Origin: Centroberyx gerrardi
Lineage: Eukaryota; Chordata; Actinopteri; Beryciformes; Berycidae
Assembly: GCF_048128805.1 (NCBI RefSeq)
Contig: NC_136006.1
Coordinates: 4,494,679 to 4,558,678, forward strand
Length of the DNA: 64,000 nucleotides
Direction: 5' to 3'
Position numbers and translations under genes: made by a program. Under the pieces are notes generated by a model. That model had not been told where the DNA came from. It did not search any database and was given only the letters and a program-made list of their open reading frames with translations. The stretch's first letter is position 1, and every line of letters begins with the position of its first letter. Shown here in pieces: positions 46,882 through 57,671 of this stretch.

Positions 46882-49800
46882 CACTGGCACTCACCGCAGA
46901 AAGGTGGTGAAGAAGTTGTGAGGAGGAACAGCTTTTGTTCTTTCGGAATCGGAGATACCGTTATCCCGCTGTTTTCTGATAAACCTGGAAACACACACAC
47001 ACACGCACACACACACACACACACACACAAGGGACACAAGGGACACAAGGGACACAAGGACACTTAGGTACATTAGCAGTGTCACTGTATCAGCGTCTGT
47101 CAGCGCATCAGGGTGTTGAACTGATAAGTCTCTGTCTGTGACGAGGCCGGACAGCTGATGACCCGCCTCTGACACTGACACTATTATTTTCATTATCGAT
47201 TAATAATTTAGTCTATAAAATGTCAAGAATAATGACAAATGCCCATCACAAGTTCCCAGAGCCCAAAGTGATTCTTAAAGTTTCTTAATTAGTCTGACTA
47301 GCAGCCAAAAACCCCCAAAGTCCTCTTTTTTTTATAATGATATGAAATGGAGAAAAGCAGCAAATCTTAGTATTTGTGAAACTGCAACCAGCAAATGTTT
47401 GGTATTTTTACTGATAAATGACTAAAACGATTAATTGATTTCTGTTGATCAACTAATCGTTTCAGCGCTACATGTTGTCTATGACCTGACCTCCCTCCCC
47501 CAGTCCTATCTGTAGCCCACTCCCTCCCTTATGATGTCTTTGTTTTGGTATATGCAAAATGAAATGATGATATATGCCATGAGAAATGTCTTGATAAAGG
47601 TCTTGTACGGAAACAAGAAGTAAATGACACAGGTTGATAATGACACTTTCAATGCAAAGTTGACACTGTTCTAGATGTTTCTGCATTGAAAGTGACAGAA
47701 TGACATTTAATGACAACAGTCGTAAACATTCATAACGTCTAATTCATGTTCATGTCAGTTGTCATGACATAGTTATGACAGTGTTATGTCAGCCTTATTC
47801 ACCCCCCTTCAAATAAAGTGTTACCAATCATTATTATTATATAGTTCTTCTTCTCATTATTATTTTAGTAGTAGTAGTAGTAGTAGAAGTAGCCTAGTAG
47901 TAGTAATAGTAGTAGTAATAGTAGTAGTATTTTCTTTCATTTTTCAACCAATTCTCTTAACATTTTTTTTTTATTTAATAGGGCAGATGACATTATGCAC
48001 ACTAGTGTCCACTGGGCCAAACAATAGGCCTATTTAAATGGCCCAACAAATATCTATGTCGCCCCTGGGCAAATTATACTACAAAATGCATTGTATGCAA
48101 GTGCAAATTTACAATTAAATTCCAATATATTATACTGATATATACTTAGTGGTCTGAGGCCCAGGGCATATTCTGCATGTCCTGTTGGTAATAATAATGA
48201 TAATATAATAGTTTTGATTTATGAGGTAGTGTTCATTAAAAGCAGATCAGCTGCTGGTGTGTTTGTGTGCTGTCACCTATAGTCGGGCAGATCCCGTTGA
48301 AGACTCCCTCACAGTCCAAACAGCGTCCTGTCAGGAAATCCTCATAGCGGAAGCACGGGATCCCCATTAACGGGCACGAGCCGTTCAGCGCGCTCATGTA
48401 GACGTGCAGCGCCCTCATGTGGTCGCATATCACATAGCCGTACACTGGGAAGTACACAAGAACTGACAACAGACACACACACTAAGGGAGCCAAATGTTT
48501 GGAAAGTACTCCTAAGATTAATTTACAGGAATGTTGATTTAGACTGGGTGTTGTGTTAAAATGTGTCAGCTGTCAAGATGTACAAAAGAGTTATTTATTC
48601 AGGCATCTATAACTATCCTGTAATAAACATTAGAAGGACACTAGCCTACCTATAACAGAAAAACTTTAAAATATTGTGTGCAACTATAGGTCATAAACTT
48701 ATACTACAGAAAAAAGGAAAAAAAAATTAGTTAGTTAGTAGGTTAGTAGGCTCTAGTAGGTCTAATACTATAGGAGACTAGAAAAAAACACGATTAAGTC
48801 ACCATTAACGCACCGTTTAGTACCACAGTCCCTATAGGAATATTATAGGAATATTATAGTGATTTTTGGTGAAGGCTGAACTTACTTGACGCGAATCTGG
48901 AACGCGCACATCCTGTCTGGTCCATCCCGCCGTTCAGGAAGAAATCCACATGACCGACAGGGATGGAGATGCCAAAATCTGATGCAAGAGTAAGACAACA
49001 TGACTGTGTTGTTTTAAGTATAAACACAGCAGACATTAATTTCCCCTTTCTCACTGCAGCGCTGCTCTCTACTCTAGTCCCTGCTGTACTGGTGTAACAC
49101 TGTTTAACCTGAGCACTATTTCTACAAGCTGTTCACTTATTTTATTACGCGGCTTTATTGAATCCTCAACTCTGATTGGCCAATGAAGGCTTTCGAGTGT
49201 TAGTTTTTTCTGATTCATATCACTCCGCAGTAAAGAAGTCCGGTCGATTTTGTTGATTTCTACGATTTCTAATCAGACAAGCGACACCTTGTGGCTAACA
49301 GAGGTTAGAAGTTTATAATTTTACTTAAATTAAATTAAATTTGTTTAGAGATTTCGAAACTCTTGATTGTTGGTTAGATGCTAAACGCTAATCTTACCAG
49401 ATTTGTTTCGCTTGCTATGGTAACTGCCACAGTGTAGCTCATGGACGCTAGCCAACGATGCTAGCTATGGACGTTTCTCCTCCTGCTGAGCTAACTAGTT
49501 AATTTTTGAAGCTTGTAAATTGCTTTAGCTTGTAATAAAATCATTTTAAATCAGTATTTCGTATCAAATGAATCCTGCCTTTGGTGAGTAGCTGTGTAAT
49601 AAGCGGGATGTACAAGGACTATAAACAAAGTAGGGAAGTTTTCAACCTATAGTAATACGTTATATGTTGGAAATACAATGGAATTAGCATCAAGTTGAGG
49701 CTGATTTTATGTGAATGTTGTCTCACAGTCAGAGTCTGTGTGGATAGCCTCCACAAACTGAGCATCAGACGGGTCCAGACGGTCAAACGTGTCAGCTCCT

Positions 49801-52800
49801 TTAAACATGGGTCCGGCGGGGTCGAGGCCTGGAGGACAAGGTGGGAAATCTCAGTTTGTAAGGTAAACAGATCTTCGGGTTCACATCACTTGCTGACTTA
49901 CTCAATTAAGGAAGTATTTATTTTTCAGGATTCAAATTGTATATTCAAAGTGAAACAGTTGTCAAATAACCATTGAGAATGAATGTTCTATCATTGTTGA
50001 ATGTGATTTTCTGTTTTCATTATGAACGGCTGAATTGAAATTGATTGAATCCCAGCCTTGAAAAAGACAGTGGTGTACTGGAGGAAGTGCACTGATTTTT
50101 TTTTATTGCACAGCACCATCATTAAAGGCACATTAAGTGATCTATGACCTTTATCGATCTCTATTGGCAGCCAGTAGTAGTTCTCTGGCACAGTGTCCTG
50201 AAATGCCCATGAGGGGAGTTTTTTTTGCGTGAGTTTTGAAAGCCAAAGTCATTGGTATTGATCAACAACCCAATCAACCCCCCACAGATATATTCTGTGC
50301 TATAGGGCAGTAGAAATCTTACTTATTGCCCCTTTAAGTCCTTGTTTTGTTTTCTGTTTCTTTCCAAATTTGTTCCAGTTAATGACAACATCCTAACCAG
50401 TGGCTGTGGTGCCTCTGACTTGCACTTGAACATTTAAACTGAATCACAGGCCTTCCCACTCAGACAAAAACACCAGATATAAACAACTGAACAATAGTGC
50501 ATTGTGTTGGGTGGTGCGGTCTGGGACGAGGGGACTGTGCGTCTCCACACAGCTTCAGTTTTGCTTTTATCAAAGTGCCGTTGTCCTTCGGAAAGCCCTG
50601 CTATTCTTTGAAGGTCCCATTCACGCATATTGGCACAGACGAGCGGCTCTGTGAGTGACTTCTGAGCTGTGGAGACCTTCATTGTCTGGCCTCCCTTGGT
50701 CGACTCCCTTGGTCTGCAGATGTAGCAGCAGAATAGCTACAGCTGGGGCCTTGTAATTTCCTCTTATCCACAGTGGTAGACAATATAGTAATTCTCTTCA
50801 TGCATTTATCCTGTATCTACCCTGCATTAGTACTGTAGACAATTTTTTAATTTTATACAGTAGAACCAAAATAGCACACTAACAAAAACTTTAAATGTCT
50901 CTCCACTCCATTGACCAGTTACAAGGACTGATCTGGTAACTGGTCAATGTCTCTCCACTCCATTGACCAGTTACCAGATCAGTCCTTGTAACCTTCGAAG
51001 GCTGACGAGAGCAAAACTTATTTTTTCCAAATAATTCCTCTAGGGGATGGAGAACAAATAAATAAATAGGAACTCACTCTCATTCTAAACTTCAGAGTAT
51101 TTTACTTCACAATTGTCTCCTCTATTTTGAGTTTGCTCACACATTTTAAGAAGGGAGGAAAAAATATTTGCCTGCCATCAGATGCTAACAGTAGAGGAGT
51201 GTTTCCACTTCAATATTGCACTGTGACAGTTAAACTTATTATACTCTAATACATCACATGTAGACAGTCCAGACTCACCTGTGATTCTTCCTATCTTGCC
51301 CTCAAAGAGAGTCCCCACAAATCCAGAGACGTGTGCCCCGAGACTGACCCCAATGAAGTGGAACGACTCCAGTTTACATCCATGTTTCTGTTGGTCAGAT
51401 GTCAGACAGTCAACTTTAATTATTTTTTACTTTCACCTGATACCCTTTCAGGGTTTTTGAGCAACTGTGGGCACTTGCATATGCTATGCTCCTTCATGCG
51501 TAAAAACGTATTTGAAAGGATTTATTAGCAGTAGCCGCAGTAGTAGAAGTAGACGTTTTAGTAGTACTGGTGGTAGTAGTAGTAGTAGTAACTGTAGTGG
51601 TAGTTGCAGTTACAGTGGTAGTAGTTGTAATAATAGTAATAGTTGTAGTAGCGGTAGTAGTTGTAGTGGTATAGTGGTAATAGTAGTGGTAGGTGTATTA
51701 GTAGTAATGGTGGTAGTAGTAGTAGTAATAGTAGCAATAGAAGTAGTAGTATTTGTAGTAGAAGCAGTAATGCAAGTAGTAGTAGTAGTAGTAGTAGCAG
51801 TAGTAGTCATAGTAGTAACAGAACTAGCAGTAATAGTAAAGCCTTGAGCTTTAAATCTGAGCAGATCTGCCTCTGAATATCAGGTATATTCAGTATTTGT
51901 AGCGTCTCTCTCACCTGCAGCTGGTTGATGAGGACGGAGATTTGCACAGCCACCTCCTTGTAGTTCTCCACCACCAGGTTGTAGGCGAAGGAGGCGCCGT
52001 AGACCCAGTCCACCACCACCACGTTCACATCCTCCGCCCTGAGCAGGGCCTGGGCCAGCTGCTTCACCCAGGACGGCTTACTGCCCAGGGCCCTGAGGGA
52101 GGGGGGGGGGGTATGGACGGGAGAGGGAAGCGAGAAATGGAGGGAAGGAGTGATAGGGGGAGTGGAAAGGAAGGAAGGAGGGATCGGTGGCAGGGTGGAG
52201 GAAAGGACGAATAGAGGCAGGGTGGAGGAATGGATTTATTAAAACATTTTGCATGCAGTGAATTCAGCATAATTAATCATCAGCAGTGTTAATTTCCCCT
52301 TTCACACTGTAGTGTTGTAGATCAAACCCAAATGATGTATTGTGTCTTTTGCTCCTATGAAGCTAATGTTTGTGCTTTTGTTGTGTGGGGACTCACTTCT
52401 ACAAGGGACTGTTTCAGGGTTTAAGGTTACTTTAATTTGCTTTACTGCCACATCAACTAGACAGTTGTTTGGAATTTGCTGCAATGCGCTCATAAAAACA
52501 TACATCCATAATAAGATAACACAACAGAACAGACTAAACAAACATCAACAAAACAAGACACACTAAAGAGTAAAGGATAATAAGTAAGAGAGCAAAAATC
52601 AGATACAAATACAGTGATTTAAAAAGCAGAATTAAAGGTCAGGATTAGGTTTAGGTTAGGGTGAGGGTCTGCTCCTCACCTGTAGCCGTGGACGATGATC
52701 TTGGTGGGGAGGGAGGAGTTGAAGAGGGAGGGCTGCTGTGTGTCGGTCAGAGACTCCTCGCTGAACATGATGGCACAGTCCATGTTCCTCCTGGTCAGCA

Positions 52801-55780
52801 GCAGGTACTGGACCTGCAGCTTGGCTCCCTGCTGCCGGTACTCCAGCCAAGTGGTGTTGTTAAAGTCAGCGCAGTCGTCATCTTTCCGCTCATCTTCCAC
52901 ACCTGCCGGATCAATGTATCAATGTATATTTGACCCCAGAAGATATACTGTTAAAGTGTTAATCTCCGAGATCCTGTTTGTTTTTAATTTAGTCTCCATC
53001 TTTGTTGCTAAGTGCTGATTGCTGCGATGTGATTCTGAACTTAAAGGAAAAGGCCGGTGTTTTTTAATGCATTGCTTACGGTCAACAAATCCTATGAAAA
53101 TAACAAAATCAGCAATGATTTTGTTTTGCCAGCAAATCTCGTCCATGTAGCCGGTGCCCAATGCAGCCATGTCTCAGTAGCCATAGAACTCCATTGTATT
53201 AAAAAAACGGTTAAAAACACGTCAAAGAGCCATGCCGTTGCTCTACAGCATATTTCATCATCATGATGCACCGGGCCAGCCGACTTTTTCCTCAAACAAC
53301 TTAATAAGCCGGCTGTAAACACTTTGCGATCTCAGGAAAGTAGTTCCGTAGCACAGAAAATAGTCCCCGACGTAATGAAGAATTTGTTCCCATTTGAATT
53401 TGATTTGGTAATAACTACAACAGCCTGACTTTTCGTGGTAACAGTTAGCGATTTTTAAAACGTAAACTATGTCTTTGTGAGCTGTATTTCAAGGTTTTTA
53501 GCTTACAATTGGAGCCAATGACTTCCGGGTTGACGGCTAAAAATGGTACGTGGGAAGTCAGAAAGTAACGGGAGTAGAGCAAACACATTGTTGATTTTGT
53601 TATTTTCATAGGATTTGTTGACGGTAAGCAATGCATTAAAAAACATATCCTTTAACTTCCCAGAGATCACCTGTCAATCAAACCGTGTGGGCGCAGCTTG
53701 CAAGCAAGCAAACCGGAAACGTAAAACGCATCACTTCCTGTGTGCCAGAGGATTTTTCCCGGGAAAGAGCTACCAGACAGCGGCATCAACTGGATATACG
53801 ATAGGTTGAATCACTACTGTGTTGTAGCAATCGGCAATAGAGAATAGAGAAAATGTCACAGATTTTTACTTTAAAACACTTATTTCCATTGTGGTCATTG
53901 ATGGAGGACAAAATAACAATAACTTGACATACACACAAAACACAATAAAAGCACGATCTAAAGATCATAGGATATTCAGTATATGGCACTAGCTAAATTT
54001 TGCGTTTTACTGTCCACTTCTCTATTTGTTGAGAATCACATAATAATAATAATAATAATAAACTTTATTTATATAGCACTTTTCAAAAAAACAGAGTTTA
54101 CAAAGTGCTTTACAGAGAAAATAGAAACAGACAGAAACACAGAAGTACAATCAGTTAAAAGCCAAACCATAAAGATGTGTCTTGAGATGTGATTTAAAAG
54201 TAGTAACGGATTCAGACAATCTTACAATGGGAGGCAGACTGTTCCACAGTCTAAGTGCCATTGCTGCAAAAGCTTTATCACCTTTTGACTTCAGTCTGCA
54301 TGTTGGAACAGCCAAGAGACCTTGGTTGGAAGACCTAAGGGACCTTGTGGTCTGGTATGGATGAAGCAACTCAATGATATACTCAGGTGCCTGGTCATGC
54401 AAGGCCTTATATGTAATTAGAAGAATTTTAAACTTAATTCTGAACTCTATTGGAAACCAGTGTAAAGAGGCTAAGACAGGTGTAATGTGTGACGTACGCT
54501 TAGTTTTGGTCAACAATCTTGCTGCAGAGTTTTGAACTAGTTGGAGCCGTCCCAAGGCAGACTGATTCAGGCAGGTAAACAATGCATTGCAATAGTCTAA
54601 ACGTGATGTCACAAAGGCATTAATAACCCGTTCAGTGTTGTGAAAAGAGAGAAAAGTACAGATTTTGGCAATGTTCCTTAATTGAAAAAAGCATGACTGT
54701 ACCAGTTTCTTGACATGATGTTCAAAATTTAAGTTGGGCTCGAAGATGACCCCTAGATTTTTTGACACAGGCTTAACATTGCTTGTAAAAGAGCCTAGGT
54801 ACTCCTGTATTTGTTTATCGTCATTTTATGGATTTAAACAATGGTTTCCCACTCTTGTTATGGGTAACGAACAATCATAGTTATCACAATGTATATATTT
54901 TTTATTCAACCTTTATTCAACCAGCCAAGTTGACTAGGAACACATTCTTATTCACAGCGTGACAGAGTAGTTATGAATTAAACTGCTTGACTGAAAGCTC
55001 ACTGTGACGGTGACTAACCCTAACCCTAAGATACTGAATGTATACCCAAGACACTTAACATGCTCTGGTATTTACTTTAAATATATAGTCAAGGGGAATA
55101 TCTGCAACGTTATCAAGTGCAATAAGAGGAATTTCCTCTCTCTAATATTTAGTTATATTTGACCTTGCCAGGTCAAATATAACTAAAGCTGGATGATTGA
55201 TAGTGAGGTTATTCCCATTTGTGATAATTGATATTTCCATTTCCATAGATGCAGTCTATCAGTGCATCATTGGTTGATATTGATCATGTTAAAAAATCTA
55301 TTCTACAATTTGAAACATAGCAAAATGTAATGGTCTCATATTGGAGAAAAGAAGCCCTGGTAAACCTATATTTTACACTGATGTTATTCCAGTGCATTAA
55401 TCTGTGTATTGTAGTTTTCTAAGTATACGCACATTCTGTGACGTAACTACACAATAAGACATTTCATGTGCACGCTTTGTGCTTCTGTTGTATTGTGTCA
55501 ACATCATAAGTACATTGTGCACTGTAGAGATTGTCATTAAGTAGTTTTACAGCATTATTGTGCGCTTAAAATAGTATTTCCAAAGGTTCATACACAGGAT
55601 AATACATATATAGAGCTGAAGCCCTTTACTCTGTTTCACTCAGACTTCTCAAAACAAAAAAACAAAGAAATAATCTGCTTTAAATAAGGCTAAATGATGA
55701 TCAGACCACTTACCTACCACCACTGATGTGATGTAAATCACCAAAACGCTGAGCAGGATGGTTTTGAGTTTCCAAAGCAT
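40995..55780 (-). CDS. pla1a: Phospholipase A1 member A (phosphatidylserine-specific PLA1)
   Basis: Eleven exons (minus): 55780-55714, 52902-52680, 52092-51915, 51387-51279, 49828-49727, 48978-48886, 48444-48277, 46984-46895, 46003-45898, 42271-42116, 41082-40995. They join in frame for 459 residues (human PLA1A has 456). This secreted pancreatic-lipase-family enzyme removes the sn-1 acyl chain from phosphatidylserine, giving 2-acyl-lysophosphatidylserine. A signal peptide covers residues 1-22 ([13 protein letters not shown]). The catalytic triad is Ser171 in GVSLG, Asp195 in GLDPAGP and His266 in CDHMRA. The Cys-rich CPLMGIPC...GRCLDC segment is the short-lid region, and the C-terminal PLAT-like part continues to QVCGF. 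The exon 9 donor was taken as CT|GTAGGT, because the next base choice would retain an in-frame TAG. Some introns are filled with repeats. It is convergent with popdc2, and hsd3b lies upstream on the same strand. Confidence 0.95.
41248..41638. repeat. TIR repeat family G (pla1a intron 10 side)
   Basis: Left TTAAAGTCACAATGAAACAG and right TTTCATTTCATTGCAACTTTAA are an imperfect inverted pair (right end shown from its last 18 bases, ATTTCATTGCAACTTTAA). Non-coding MITE-like. Confidence 0.5.
43078..43628. mobile_element. TIR repeat family F, copy 2 (pla1a intron 9)
   Basis: Left GAGTTTTAGTTCTACAAACA continues into TTTCTTGGAG. The right end CTCCAAGAAATGTTTGTATA is its inverse. The interior matches 40034-40440 in order. 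This uninterrupted copy shows what family F looks like without the nested insertion. Confidence 0.7.
45064..45245. repeat. Fish interspersed repeat with TTATCCAGAGCAGCTTACA core
   Basis: It contains GCATTTAGCTGTTGCCTTAT followed by CCAGAGCAGCTTACAG, and later a GGGATCGAATCTGGTTAC segment. This head-to-tail order is common in fish SINE/LINE-derived repeats. The family is not determined. Confidence 0.45.
45425..45560 (-). mobile_element. tRNA-derived SINE, copy 2 (pla1a intron 9)
   Basis: On the minus strand it begins AGAATCCTGGTGGCTCAGTG, then has a B-box-like GGTTTTGAATCTGGCC and a CATCCCCCTCTCTTTC block, as in 11572-11703. Confidence 0.6.
45812..45884. repeat. 10-bp minisatellite beside the pla1a exon 9 donor
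   Basis: About seven units of GGGACCYGTG. It ends some 14 bp beyond the exon 9 donor, so it lies at the start of intron 9 in the transcript. Confidence 0.85.
46813..46882. repeat. (CT)n-(CA)n microsatellite flanking pla1a exon 8 on its donor side
   Basis: Alternating CT and then CA runs. In the transcript the (UG)n part begins about 13 bases after the exon 8 donor. Confidence 0.9.
46990..47029. repeat. (CA)n microsatellite flanking pla1a exon 8 on its acceptor side
   Basis: About 19 CA units. In the transcript a (UG)n tract ends a few bases before the acceptor TTTCCAG of exon 8. Three GGGACACAA units follow at 47030-47058. Confidence 0.9.
47560..47825. repeat. Fish MITE-type repeat with AAAGTGTTACC end (pla1a intron 7)
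   Basis: It contains GTCATGACATAGTTATGACA, CATAACGTCTAATTCATGTT and ends TCAAATAAAGTGTTACCA. These are typical of a common fish non-autonomous DNA element. The left end is unclear. Confidence 0.45.
47868..47935. repeat. (AGT)n microsatellite (pla1a intron 7)
   Basis: Imperfect AGT units over about 70 bp. Confidence 0.85.
50122..50338. repeat. TIR repeat family H, copy 1 (pla1a intron 4)
   Basis: Left TTAAAGGCACATTAAGTGAT and right CTTATTGCCCCTTTAA are an imperfect inverted pair. The block around TTGATCAACAACCCAATC and CTGTGCTATAGGGCAG recurs inverted at 63158-63290. Confidence 0.5.
50918..50992. repeat. Perfect 32-bp inverted repeat with 11-bp loop (pla1a intron 4)
   Basis: The arms 50918-50949 and 50961-50992 are exact reverse complements, around the loop 50950-50960. 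The stretch starting ATGTCTCTCCACTCCATTGA (50895) is also repeated directly at 50948. Confidence 0.95.
51525..51838. repeat. (AGT/TAG)n trinucleotide array filling pla1a intron 3
   Basis: Interrupted AGT, AGC and GGT triplets occupy about 310 of the 527 bases of the intron. The long ORFs they create on both strands are artefacts. Confidence 0.92.
53045..53651. mobile_element. TTAA-target TIR element, copy 2 (pla1a intron 1)
   Basis: Same interior and ends as 25285-25886, flanked by TTAA on both sides (53041-53044 and 53652-53655). The right end has lost a few bases (AAAACATATCCT against AACACCGGCCTTATCCT). Confidence 0.8.
53652..53876. repeat. Repeat family C fragment, copy 2 (pla1a intron 1)
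   Basis: Inverse match to 35267-35712, ending AAAATGTCACAGATTTTTAC before TTTAAA. It abuts the TTAA element, so that element may have inserted at a TTAA at the edge of family C. Confidence 0.6.
54040..54822 (-). mobile_element. 5'-truncated LINE (L2/CR1-like), reverse transcriptase 3' end
   Basis: On the minus strand an open frame of at least 205 codons (54768-54151) encodes the C-terminal part of a non-LTR reverse transcriptase. Readable motifs are [62 protein letters not shown] and RLWNSLPP, ending [10 protein letters not shown]. Upstream codons to about 54822 continue the frame. The 3' UTR contains the usual GCACTTTGTAAAC-type and AAGTGCTATATAAATAAAGT-type tail, ending in an (ATT)n run at 54040-54062. 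The endonuclease and most of the polymerase are missing. It lies in pla1a intron 1, antisense to nothing and in the same orientation as pla1a. Confidence 0.85.
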
Positions 55781-56318
55781 CTTCACTGTATCTTGGAGTA
55801 ACAGAGTGGTGAATGGGGAGAGTTCCTGCTGGGAAGCTTTAGTGCTTAGCGGTGCTCAGCTGTAATTCTTAGCTCCGGATTGGTGGATGGAGATCAACTG
55901 TTGGCTTGAGAAAATCCCGGCTCTGTGGAGCGCTGTACCTCTGGAAAGACTATTCACTGGCAAACAGTAGGCACTAGCAAGTCAGGAATCCATGTAACGC
56001 AATCAAAGTCCACAAAAGGAGGGGGGTTCATTAAGGTTTTCCTCTAACATATGTTTCTAATGATGTGTTTTTTGGGGGTTGGGTATGTTTCCTCTCTTGT
56101 AAAGCTACACTTGAAGTCTCACTGTACCCACAACAAAACTCTCCCTCTCGTTTTCAGTCAGCCATTGCATTTGTTGGTGGAGAGTTTTTCCCAGACTGAG
56201 CCTGTACTGGGCAGACAAGCTGCTGAACCTCTTTTCCTGGCAGTGAATCCATGACCTCATTGGTGTTCAATAGCTGTTTGTTTAAAATGCTGGACTCTGG
56301 CCTCAATGCCCACTGGTT

Positions 56319-56375
56319 TGTGTGTGTGTGTGTGTGTGTGTGCGTGTGTGGGGGTGTGTGTGTGTGTGTGTGTGT
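56319..56375. repeat. (GT)n microsatellite
   Basis: Two GT runs joined by GCGTGTGTGGGGGT, followed by a GA-rich stretch. Confidence 0.9.
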
Positions 56376-57263
56376 GAGGGAGAGAGAGAAAGTGAGGGGG
56401 GGTCACCTTATTGTGTCCAAAGGAGATCAATCACCAGCTGATTGATTTTTCCACTATCAATGCTCTTTGTGAAAATATTGATAAGTGCTGAGAGGAAACC
56501 TTAATAGATTAAATAAAAAATCCTTTATTCTGTATTAACGTTGACCAGTTAACTGATTTCATTGTCATTGTTCATTGTTAAATTCTTATGTAAATATCAA
56601 TGTGGATCTGCAAATGGCCTCCATTTTGGGGCTGCCAAAGGGATAAAGAGTTTTTAGCCTCAGTTGTAAATATATTAGAGCTTGACTGGATTCAGCCTTT
56701 TGTGTTGAAGCCACTATTACACAAAAGTCTAATCCTCCCCAGGAGAACTGGGTCAAGGGCATTTATTGCATCTGGCATTGATTTTGTTTGTCTCTGTGTT
56801 AATCTCATGGTGATGTAGAGCGTAATGATATTACAGACCTCAATGGAAAGAAGAGTTTTTAAATTCTTAATACTAGCTATCAGCCAAATGCTGGTGAATT
56901 TTGGCTGTGGTAAGTTTTTCTATTCTACTTGCCACCATTATGTGGAGGCTTACTCTATTCCAGAGGTGTATTGGCTGGTAAAATAGTGAGAGTGACTGGT
57001 GAATTTTGGGATGTGCCATCCACTGTGGCTGGTGCACAAAAAAACACTTAGTTTCCTGCCCTGATGGTACCTTCGGGTTTTAAACTCCCCAGAAAAATGA
57101 TTTGCACTCAATAAATAAATGGCTAAATTAAACAATAAATAAACATAAACAATAAACATACAAAGAGAAAAGATTTTTTCCTCCATATACTTTAATAGCC
57201 TATATGTTGCCATACAGTAATAACTGCTGTCAGAGTAACTGGTGATAGTGAACTTTGATGAGT

Positions 57264-57645
57264 CTTAAAGCTACAATATGTAACTTTTTGAAGCAGGAAG
57301 TGTATTGTTAGTCCCGCCCTCCTTCCCCTCACCTCACCCCAACACCTGTCACTCATCTTGATCAGCTGTCTACCTAGCCTGAGGCTGAGGTAATCGGCAT
57401 CCGTAAAGCCTCCACAGGCGCTGAAGAAGCAGACGACAAAACGCAGCAAATCTGCACTTTCATAAAAGTCAGTGCTGTCAGTCAAATCAGTGCTGTTGCT
57501 CTCGAATGTCCCAACATCACTGAAAAGACAATGTCAGGCAAACAGGGGAATAAGGCATGAAAACACAGACAGGCATACACTGATAATGTAAAATATATTC
57601 TATCTATTGATTATTATTTTAATGTAAAAAATGTTGTAGCTTTAA
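57264..57645. repeat. TIR repeat family I at the hsd3b 3' end
   Basis: Left TTAAAGCTACAATATGTAAC and right AAAATGTTGTAGCTTTAA are an inverted pair. It ends 27 bp from the hsd3b stop codon, so it probably forms most of that gene's 3' UTR. Confidence 0.6.
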
Positions 57646-57671
57646 TAGTAGTAATTATTACTGAGTAATTA

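Larger units (their letters stand above)
55781..57671. other. Intergenic between pla1a 5' end and hsd3b 3' end
   Basis: No gene is seen. It holds a (GT)n stretch at about 56319-56375 and the TIR element 57264-57645. The pla1a promoter should lie just right of 55780; no clear TATA box is visible. Confidence 0.4.

Noticed and set aside
51467-51847. 126-codon Ser/Val-rich ORF and its antisense Thr-rich ORF
   Set aside because: They are translations of an AGT trinucleotide array inside a pla1a intron.
55015-55032. Interstitial telomere repeat
   Set aside because: Only two to three CCCTAA units, which is expected by chance at this scale.
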